A stretch of DNA of 64,000 bases, from positions 3,621,029-3,685,028 of the forward strand of contig OX595990.1 in assembly GCA_951394045.1 (NCBI GenBank), in the 5' to 3' direction. Made by a program: the position numbers and the translations under genes. This DNA is from Nitzschia sp. DOCU1. Taxonomy: Eukaryota; Bacillariophyta; Bacillariophyceae; Bacillariales; Bacillariaceae. Shown here piece after piece: positions 1 through 8,800 of the stretch (positions are counted from its first letter, which is position 1; each line of letters opens with the position of its first letter). A model generated the notes under the pieces. That model saw only the letters and a list, made by a program, of their open reading frames with translations, had not been told where the DNA came from and made no database searches.

Positions 1-1210
1 ACAAAATGCCTGTTGTACCAAAGATCTGTAAGCGTCATCTGATTCTTGGTGAGCGTTCCTGTCTTGTCTGAGCAAATAACTGAGCACGATCCAAGCGTTT
101 CGACGCAGTCCATTCGCTTGACAAGCACTGCACGCTGAGCCATGCGACGAGCTGCTAGCGAAAGCAGCGACACAACCGTCGATGGAAGACCCTGGGGGAC
201 ATTTGCCACCAAAATGGTCAAGAAGCCGTTGATAAACAGAGTGAAAATCTCTTCCACAGACCTTGCGTCCTGAACGAAAATGGCGATAAAGAAGCTGATG
301 CAGGCCATGGATACGGCGATGACAGCGACCAACTTGACAAAGTTTTTAACTTCTCGCTGCAAACTTTCGTTTCTGACGCAAGCTTGGCAATAGTGCCGAT
401 GGCCGACTTGTCACCAGTGCGAAGAACCATGCCAATCGCCATACCGTCGTAGCACAATGACCCGTTGAAAACAAGGTTCTTGCACTCAAACGTTCGCGTA
501 CCAGCTGGCGATGGCTGGTCTGAGCAGGCGATGGGCTCGGACTCGCCGGTAAGGGAGGAGCATTCGACCTTGAGACCACGGCAGAGCAGCAAAACCATGT
601 CGGCGGGCACTTTATCGCCGATCGCAATATGGACAAGATCTCCAGGCACCAAGCTATCGACTTCAACGTTAGCGTGCTTACCGTCACGGTAGACATTGCA
701 GGTCGAAGCCAGCAGCGTCTTGAAGGAGTCCAATACTTTCCTCGCCTTGCCTTCTTCGTGCCACTGCACCAATCCTGTCAAGAAGACAACAGTCAGAAGG
801 ATAATGGCCAAGTACAAGTTGGTCGCATCGCCCAGGACAAAGAAGGCGACAATCGACAAGAGCCCGCTGATAATTAGCAAGATTAAGAATATGTTCTGAA
901 ATTGCTGCAGGAAACGTTTCCACTCTGGGGTCCTTGGGGGCGGTGTGAGTGCATTCTTGCCGTAAACTCCCAAACGCTTCAAAGCTTCGTCCGACGACAA
1001 ACCGTCACTTCCCTCGACGGCAGCGAGATCGATGTTGCTGGCTGTATGAAGCTTGAAAATCTCATTCAACGTCATGTATGCCTCCACCAATACATCTTGC
1101 GTTGTTCCTGTGGACACTTCAGGAGGCGACACGCCAGTGCCGATTTCGACGTCGTCCTCATCGAGGCCTTTGTTGGCCTCCTTGTCTGGTGCCATTTTGT
1201 TGTCTTTCAA
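1..1210 (-). CDS. Type IIC P-type ATPase alpha-subunit-like, N-terminal part (cut by window edge, frameshifted)
   Basis: Cation-pumping P-type ATPase resembling Na+/K+- and H+/K+-ATPase alpha chains. Visible in order: the type IIC cytoplasmic signature KNALTPPPRTPEW (about residues 85-97), membrane helices M1 (about 104-126) and M2 (about 131-150), and the actuator loop TGES (221-224). Near position 365 the frame changes: the first frame runs on to a stop at 218, while a -1 neighbouring frame continues the family sequence with LQREVKNF, M3, the M4 motif VANVPQGL, and the phosphorylation site SDKTGTLT. One missing base explains this. It could be a real lesion or a sequence error. The change is too small for an intron. 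M4 has Gln where animal Na+/K+-ATPases have Glu (VANVPEGL). The catalytic Asp is present. The start at 1210 is the first Met; Met at 1195 is an alternative. The C-terminal half lies outside the window. Confidence 0.85.
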
Positions 1211-1299
1211 GATTTTATGGCATTGTTGTAAGCAGGAGGGCGAAGTCGGGATCTGGGCAGCATTACGTGGCGCGTTGGGGATCTGTCACGATCATGACG

Positions 1300-1560
1300 A
1301 GCAGAGTAATCGCGACACGATTAACCGGTTCTGACCCGTCAACCGTACCAACCATGAAATCCATCGGGAATGCTGGGCGGATGGAAAACCTTCGCGCAAG
1401 ATTGGCAGGCGAAACAAGGATAGAGTAATCGCAAAACGAATAACTATGGCATGATTGAAGTCCATCGGAATGCTAGGCGGATGGATGGAGAACCTTCTCG
1501 CAAGCTTGGGAGGCGAAACAAGGACGGAGTAATCGCAAAACGAATACGCCGGTCATGATT
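1300..1560. repeat. Imperfect tandem repeat, about 103-119 bp period
   Basis: The phrase GAGTAATCGC recurs at about 1304, 1423 and 1526, and GAATGCTGGGCGGATGG / GAATGCTAGGCGGATGG at 1367 and 1470. This gives about two and a half degenerate copies upstream of the ATPase start. The rest of the 1211-1999 interval holds no convincing gene. Confidence 0.75.
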
Positions 1561-1825
1561 TTTTAAAAGGATTGGTTGTTGTAGTCGTGTGGTGTATCTG
1601 GTGCCACGTGGTGGGAGCCTCATCACTCGAGAGGACTCAGCCGACCTGATTGCTGAATGTAGGAAGGAAGGTAGGAACGGAGGGAATACATAGAGGTGCA
1701 CGCTCAGGCGTGCCCCAGCGCGAAAATCGCGTAGGACCTTTTAGCAGAAAAACATTGCGCACTTGGCGCGCGATTTGTTAGGGACAGTGTATTATCGCCG
1801 ACGTGTCGACTTGGTGTGGTTTCGA

Positions 1826-1860
1826 TATATATAAGAAATATATATAATATACGTAGATGT
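1826..1860 (+). promoter_or_regulatory. TATA-rich stretch upstream of the KATKAP gene
   Basis: Alternating TATATA runs lie about 140-175 bp before the ATG at 2000. This may be a core promoter or just AT-rich spacer; only composition supports it. Confidence 0.3.
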
Positions 1861-1999
1861 ATATGTATTCAGGGACATCTGTCGCTGGGCGATAAATTAC
1901 TTGATCATTTATTGTCTTTTCATCTTTGGAAAAGCTGGCTGTTGTCTGTGCTCATCATTATTTTACAGAAAAACAGAAGGACCACAAACGAGCACCAAG

Positions 2000-2704
2000 A
2001 TGATAAAGCAATACCTCGCAGCCTTATGGTTGCTCGCCCAAGGGCACAGCTCCCATGCCACTTGCGAATCTCTGTTCGAGTTTGAGCTTCTGACCGACGA
2101 CCAGGGAGCTGAAACGAGCTTTTCGCTCGTCGACACTTCCAGTGGCGTGGTTTTGCTCTCAAAAGAGGCCGGCGCCTACGCCTCGAACTCTCGCTATACC
2201 GAAAGCATCTGCCTTCCTGCCGATGAGATCTTTACGTTCACTCTCAACGATGTTAATGGACTATGCTGCGAGGCCGGACGTGGGGACTACGCCATCTTTT
2301 TCAACGGGGAGATGATTGGTGCTGGAGGGAAGTTTGTTGGATCTCAATCCTTCACTTTTGATACCTTCGGATTCAACGTCGAAGAAGCGCAACGAGAGCT
2401 CAGGAAGAATAATCCTAAGTTGAAACTCTACCAGCAGAAGGCAACTAAGGCGCCCAAGGCAACGAAGGCTCCCAAGGCAACGAAAGCTCCCACGGCAACG
2501 AAGGCTCCCAAGGCAACGAAGGCTCCCAAGGCAACGAAGGCTCCCAAGGCAACGAAGGCTCCCAAGGCAACGAAGGCTCCCAAGGCAACGAAGGCTCCCA
2601 AGGCAACTAAGGCTCCCAAGGCAACTAAGGCTCCCAAGGCAACTAAGGCTCCCAAGGCGACTAAGGCTCCCAAGGCAACTAAGGCTCCCAAGGCTAAACA
2701 GTGA
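2000..2704 (+). CDS. Secreted lysine-periodic KATKAP-repeat protein (candidate silica-associated protein)
   Basis: 234 residues. The start at 2000 is chosen because it gives a clean signal peptide (MIKQYLAALWLLAQGHSSHA) predicted to be cut before TC; the upstream in-frame Met at 1901 would bury it. Residues about 20-130 form a cysteine-containing beta-rich domain with a CC..G.GDY..FFNGE pattern that is common, as far as I recall, in secreted diatom and marine bacterial proteins of unknown function. Residues 147-230 are 14 copies of a hexapeptide KATKAP (copy 4 is TATKAP), ending KAKQ. This places Lys at every third position. KxxK pentalysine clusters of this form are known from Thalassiosira silaffins, where they direct proteins to silica. 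A role in the cell wall is therefore an inference from composition and secretion, not from homology. It could instead be a mucilage or extracellular matrix protein. The gene has no visible intron. Confidence 0.8.
   Translation: MIKQYLAALWLLAQGHSSHATCESLFEFELLTDDQGAETSFSLVDTSSGVVLLSKEAGAYASNSRYTESICLPADEIFTFTLNDVNGLCCEAGRGDYAIFFNGEMIGAGGKFVGSQSFTFDTFGFNVEEAQRELRKNNPKLKLYQQKATKAPKATKAPKATKAPTATKAPKATKAPKATKAPKATKAPKATKAPKATKAPKATKAPKATKAPKATKAPKATKAPKATKAPKAKQ
2438..2689 (+). repeat. 18-bp coding minisatellite, 14 units
   Basis: Fourteen in-frame 18-bp units encode KATKAP. Copies differ mainly at synonymous sites: GCA-ACG in the middle units, GCA-ACT in the last ones. This suggests growth by unequal exchange of blocks with the peptide conserved. 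Confidence 0.95.
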
Positions 2705-2957
2705 GGATCCATAAGCATCAGATGGGGTTTCCTGTTGATAGTTTCAGATTCAGGAGCTCATCAAGCAATTCATCATTTGTCTATTTATTTGTCTGGCATT
2801 GTGATTCTCTTTACCTTCAGAAGGCTCTTCTACAGAGTACTAGAGGTGGCTCGTAGGCCTCCTCCCAATTTGATAGACAGCTTTTCTTGCTTCCGTTCAA
2901 TGCGACACCAGAAAACTGGCGTCATAACGAGCAATGTGAATACTATTAGCTAGTTTG

Positions 2958-5587
2958 TTAACTTGTCGATTGCACCATGATTTCGTCCGAAACGAAAACG
3001 CCACACGTCTGGACGCAATTTGCCCTCATACTCCAAATGTCCTCGTCGCATGCCCCTTCGGCGGCTAGCTCGGCGCATTCTTTCCATTTGTCGTAATTGG
3101 TAGTAATGGGACCCCGACCTTTATCACCAACCAATCGATTTTCGCCTCCCCAATGTCGGGCTTTCGACGCCATTGCCCAACTTTGATCTTCGGGCACGGG
3201 GAAGATGGTCGTGGTATCGGCAACGATGGTCTCTACATTCTTTTCATTCACATCCGCAATATAAATGGCGGCACTGATTCGGATTCCAGACTTATCGGTC
3301 AAGTAATCACAAGCTGCCGTTCCATGATAAGCGTCGTCCCCCACCACCATGGCTTCATCCGCAATATAGCTGGCGTAACCCACTAATTCCGTCTCATCGT
3401 CGCGCAACATGAATTCCGGCGGCGCATTCTCAACTTGGATCAGCGGCCAAAGTACATTGAAAAACTTGCCGCCAGTATTGGTCATGTCATGATGTAAATA
3501 GCCCTTGTCGCATTGCGAGACTCCAATAAAGCTGACGCCTTGTACAAAGATACCATCCAATTCAAAGTGTCGGCCAATCGCATCGAGGGTTTGATCAAAG
3601 TTACCCGCAGCCAACACTTTGAGAAATTCTTCATGAGTATGTTCATTGGCAGCATTGGCCCAATGCATATTGGAGTGCCATTTCTTCTCTGGTCGATTGA
3701 CATAATACACGAGTTGATCGTCGTTGGGGTCGAACCGGAACATTTTGAAAGACCCTGGGACCATGGGCTCTTTGCGTTGTAACAAATCCCAATACATGTC
3801 GATGATGCCGAGTCGTTCGGCATAGGCCAAGAGTTCCTTGCTGAGCTTGGGGTCCAATCCGACGCGTGCCGAATACTGATTGACAGGGCGCTGGCTGTAC
3901 GCCCAGCGAATCGGTTCGATTTCACCTGGTTGAAGGTGAGGCTCGGCCACAAAATCTGTCTTTAGTCCAGTACCAATACTAGCCTCATTGTCTTCCCAAA
4001 GACAAGTACCATCCGTACATTCTTCCGTGTCCGAGCTGGTAATCCAATAGGAAGACAATAATTCGTCCGGCAACTTTATGGAATGTCGAAAGGCATTGGG
4101 AAGAAATTCGTCTCCTGAAAACCATTCTTCAACAAATCGAATATCGTCGCGTTGTAGTCCCTTGACGGTTTCCACTCGAGCTTCTCGCGTCACGTAGGTA
4201 GCTTCTTCGTCTTCATCTTCTTCGTCGGCAACTTCGACAGTCCGTTCAATGAGCACATCGGCATTGTACAAGTATATGTCCATGTCATTGCCTTGAAGTT
4301 GAATTCGTTCCACGATATCGCAGGCATGCCACTCGTCCAAATGGTAGCATTCTAATCGTAAATTGCCCGGATACGGATCTCCCGCTTGTTCTTCTGCCAA
4401 AGTTTTAAGAGGAATACTCAAGTCGTTGAGTTGCTGAGCTCGTATATACCGAGGATGAGGTGATGCCACTTGAGGATCGGGTGCCCATGTCGCCATGTGA
4501 TGATCCCATGCTTGTTGCCATTCGGGACCATAATCCAAGAGTATTTCTTCTCCTGGTTGAATATCTCGAGTAGCGATATAATCAATCGCCAAACAAGTCT
4601 TGTGTTGAAAGGCTAATTTGCCAAGAGTCATGTCCAAACACTTTGGATCAAACCAACTGGCGTCCGTGGCCCACGCAATCTTGACATTTGATTTATCAGC
4701 TGGAGAGTGATTGATGTAGGGCGTCGACGAGCCATAGGGACACAATAGCAATGAAGTATCGTTTCGTCCGAAACAATAATTCATCAAAAGTTGCCATCCG
4801 ACGGGATGTTTGGCATCCCGCTCTTCCCAAGATTCGCCTGTCTCTTCGTCTCGAAACAATCGAGCGCTATAAATTCTCAAAATTTCCTTATCAATGACAT
4901 GCAAGAGTGGAGCGTGGGTGACATAGTCACCCTTGCGATAGGCTCGTCTTGCAAAGGCACCTCGTCCGGCTTGTGGAATGGTCGAATTGCCCGGTACGAG
5001 TCCATCCATACAACGTCCATGTGTTCTCAAGTCGTCGAGTGAGCGTGTACTCTTTTGCAATTCCAGTGCTCTTAAAGACCCCAGCTTGAGAGCCAAAGAA
5101 GCCTCTGACCATTCTTTTGGCAAGGCTAGAATGGCACCGTCTCCTAAATCCAACAAGGCTTCAGTAACATCGGCCATGCCCGACACAAATGACGAAATAT
5201 CGCCGGATAAATGCTGAGAAACAAATGCCATGAGTTCTGCATCAAAATCGTCTTCGTGCAATCGCTTGAATAACAAGTCATACATGGCTTGCCATGTCGT
5301 TTCTGCAATCTGTTGATTTTCTTGGATAAACTCTTGAAGTGTCGTCCAAAATTCTTCGGCGTCGTCCCAATCTTGTACCATGGGCACCATTCCAATAATT
5401 TCTTGTCGTTCTTCAAACCACTTTTGTCCATACGAGCCAAAGATTTCGGCTCCGACTGGGATTTCGGCCAGAGTCGGCGTATGATATCCATGATAGGAAG
5501 AAAAGCCGCCCACTCCTGGATCGGTAGAACGATGCAGGCCGATCGTGTCCACTAGTAAGCTACCCGGTTCTTCCACGTTATTCAAGG
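2958..5587 (-). pseudogene. 3' part of a tandem-SET / 2OG-Fe(II) oxygenase-like gene, cut by a copia element
   Basis: About 875 codons that continue the 5' part at 11133-11574; the split is the retrotransposon at 5588-11132. Compared with the intact paralogue at 26582-29614 it keeps the tail of a first SET-like module (STDPGVGGFSSYHGYHTPT, then FGSYG), a second SET module (RGAFARR, YINHS, GEEILLDYG), a jelly-roll oxygenase-like region with HHD in YLHHDMTNTGGKFFNV and a later DAYHGT plus GIRIS, and a C-terminal Cys-rich ShKT-like tail. No stop or frameshift interrupts this part, so the insertion looks recent. The reading frame runs unbroken into the LTR, where an ATG at 5804 would give a 948-residue hybrid. 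Joining the two gene parts across the element leaves the frame intact. Confidence 0.85.
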
Positions 5588-5860
5588 TGTTGGAATGTGA
5601 AAATCTAGCCGTCGTTTTGCCCCGGCTTCTTACTATTCTTAAAATAGTCCAGTTCTTCACAACAGGATCTACTAAGTTGTTTATCGTATCGTATGTAGTC
5701 TGAGAGACTTCGAATAAAGTGAGTTTGTTTCTCTTCGTCTCGTCTCGTCGCCGCTCGATCTTAATCGTGGTCTTTGTCGTAGTTTTGTTTGTCGGCGACG
5801 TCATCGGTTTTGATTGTTCGGGTAGGTAATTTCATATGCATAAATATTTGTTTGCCAACA
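5588..5860 (-). repeat. 3' LTR of copia element
   Basis: 273 bp, TG...CA ends with 6-bp inverted termini. It encodes the last 33 residues of gag-pol (stop at 5761) and, from an ATG at 5804 in another register, a 72-codon open stretch fused in frame to the interrupted host gene. Confidence 0.97.
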
Positions 5861-8800
5861 CACTCCTGCTGGCCGATGATGTGATGTTTGTTTGATAGAT
5901 TCATTATCAAGTCTCGGAACTTGGTGAACTTCTTTCCGACCAATGGCTTCGTGTTGTAATCCGCGATCATCTCATCCGTCGGACAGTATACCACTTCGAC
6001 ATCTCCGCTTCCAATTAGGTCTGTCACGTAGAACAATTTGATATCGAAATGCCTAGTCCTTCTTCCGGAGCTTGCTTTGCCATTCTTTGCTAGTTTGATC
6101 GTACTCTGGTTGTCCTGATAGATGATATTGAGTTTCACCTTGAAACCTTGCGCTTCGACGAACCTGCGTGTCCAAAGAATCTTCCCAATTTCTTCGTCAA
6201 TCGTATTCAGTTCCGCTTCAGTGGAACTCCTCGCATTTGTTTTCTGTTTTGTTGATGATCCCGAAATGGCTCCCCAACCGAGAGTAAACATTGACCCGGT
6301 GTGACTTTTCATGTCTGGATGGACTGCAAAAGCCGCATCCAGATACCACTTCAGGCTTTGCGAATCATCGGCTTCCAAGGTGAGAATTTCGTCCTTGGTT
6401 TTCTTCAGGAAATTCATAATTTTCACCAACTTGTTCCAGTCGTTCTCGTTGGCTTCCTTCACTCTCGCAGCCAAAAAGCTAATTCCTGTACTGATATCGG
6501 GTCGTCCTCGTTTGCACAAAAACATTGCTTTCATCACGTAAGTGTGAAATGTAGCTGCGCGTTCATCGTCCAACTTCTTTGCGCTTTTATCGATTTTCAT
6601 AAGTCGCTCCGTCCATGGAGCATTCGTTTGTCCGCTGAGTTTCTCTGGAAACTCTTCGATCATCGCTTCGATGTAGTACTTCATGTCAACTTTCAATTTC
6701 CCTGGCTCTGTGTAGTCCAAGATCATTCCCAAGTAGTCGTGCCTTTTTCCTCTAGTGACGGTCACATGACCTGTTTCTTCGCTGCCGTACTTTTGTTCGC
6801 ACCACTCGTAGAATTTGTCGTTTACTTTCGGATCGACATGGCTTGCTTTCACGTCGTCAACGTGCCATACAAGTGTGTGCTGTTTTCCATTGATCTCTTT
6901 GTTGGCCACGCACGCATCGTAAGGATTAACTTTGTACCCAATCGCTTCGATGTCGGACCGAAATTTCTTGTAGTATAGTAGGGACGCCACGAGCATACCG
7001 TACAATGCTTTGAGCATCTGCACGTAAAGCACTTTTTCCTTTCGTTCGGCTATCACGTAGGGTTTGTAGATTTCAGGCGAAATCTCGCACAGAATATCAA
7101 CCAATGCCCCCCGGATCTTCATGATGATCTTTTCTTCTCCTTTCGGAATCGGGGTCTGAACAAATGCGTTTGGGATGTCAAGCGTCATAACGTCGCGATT
7201 CTGTTTTGTCTCGATCACTCCTGTGATCAACACTGCTTCTGTTGACGCAGTAGGACTTGCCGCATCTTCTCTTGGAATGTAAGTACGCTGCGTACTGCCG
7301 TTGGCGCACGTACGAGCTTTAATTCTTCCGTCGCGCTTTTGCACGAGAAATATCAGGCTTTCCATTGCCCGTTTCCTCTCCCGAGCCGTCATTTCATCGA
7401 CTCGAATAGGTTTGAATACAACTCTGTCATGTAGCTGCTTCATTTCCTTCACAGCAGCCGCTCTTCCTGCTTCTCCAAACTTCTTCAACGCAGTCTTCAG
7501 GCTGTAAGTTTGCAGGAACGATAATTTGTTTGCGTCATCCATGGTACCGAATTTGTCGTTTAGTTGCCACATAATTTTGCCGATAATTGACGCGTTTTCC
7601 GTAGTATATTCCTCTACCACGGCACTGTTCACATTCAAATGTTGATATTTTGGGTTCGGTACTCTGACTCGCTCACTCCTGCGAAGTGCCTCCTTTGGAG
7701 CCTCCTCTTCGTCTGCTTGTAGCGATACGTCATCTTGTCCCGAGTCTTCATACTCTGGATCTGACTCGACAATAATTTCTTCTTCATCGTTGGCGTCGTA
7801 ATTTTCATCTTGATATTCTTCGTTGTTGCTAGCTTCATCATTGACTTCATCTTCTTCATCCTCATTTAGAACGTCTTGATTGTTTGCCTCGCCAAGAATG
7901 TCTGCAATTTCATTTTCATCCATTTCGTCATAGTCTTCATCGTCCATGTCATTATCATCGTCATCATCATCATCTTGATTATCGTCGTCTTCATCATAGT
8001 CTTCATCATCGAACGCATCATCGTAATCCACTCCTGCGGACCAAGCAGTGTCGAATAGAACATGGTTGGCCCGATTGGTTATCTTTAAGCCTCGTGGCAT
8101 TCCATCCAATTCAGCTAGAGCGTGTACTTGAGCAATAATATTTGGCGTGATCGGAACCGGAGTGACTCTTGGACGAGTTATAACTCGGTTCGTCTGCAAG
8201 TGTAACAATTCATGGCCGCCCTGAGTGCCAGCTGTTGGACGCAAATAGATGCAATCCACCATTCGCGGAGCATTCGTGTTAAGTTGGGTGGGCTCGTTCG
8301 GTGCGAGCACATAGTCGCCTATTGCGTAGCGACAGTGACGATCGTAGTCGATATTTTCCTTGTGAACGATCATGCGAGGACTGTAATGTCGCGAAATACC
8401 ATATCTCGCTGGGAAATAATTCATCTTTCTTGCTGCCTCCATTACCATGTACTTCACCAGGATTCGGGGCAGATGCGTGAATGGCATGTGGTGATACGCA
8501 GCACGCACACGCTCTTGCAACACGCGATTGTTTCGTTCCGCTCTGGGAACGTGTTCTTGGGGATTGGCATAGTTGACTTGAATAGGCGGCTGCTTCGTAG
8601 TAGCCCATTCAGTCATGACTGCACGAAATTCGTTGTCGCAGTGAATCTCACTGACACTAAAACCGCCAGTTTGGTATACACCATAAAGTTCATCCAATAC
8701 TCTGGTGTAGTTGGTCTTCGTAGCCTCCGGAATATATTGCGCTGTCCGGTAATAAAGATCGTGCGAAATAGTCGTCAAAAACTTCAATGAATTGACCTCC

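Noticed and set aside
2428..2718. Minus-strand open frame rich in Ala-Leu-Gly-Val
   Set aside because: Antisense shadow of the KATKAP minisatellite; the plus strand has a signal peptide and a folded domain.
7866..8138. Open frames rich in His/Ile or Met/Lys/Thr on both strands
   Set aside because: Shadows of the Asp/Glu-rich segment of gag-pol.
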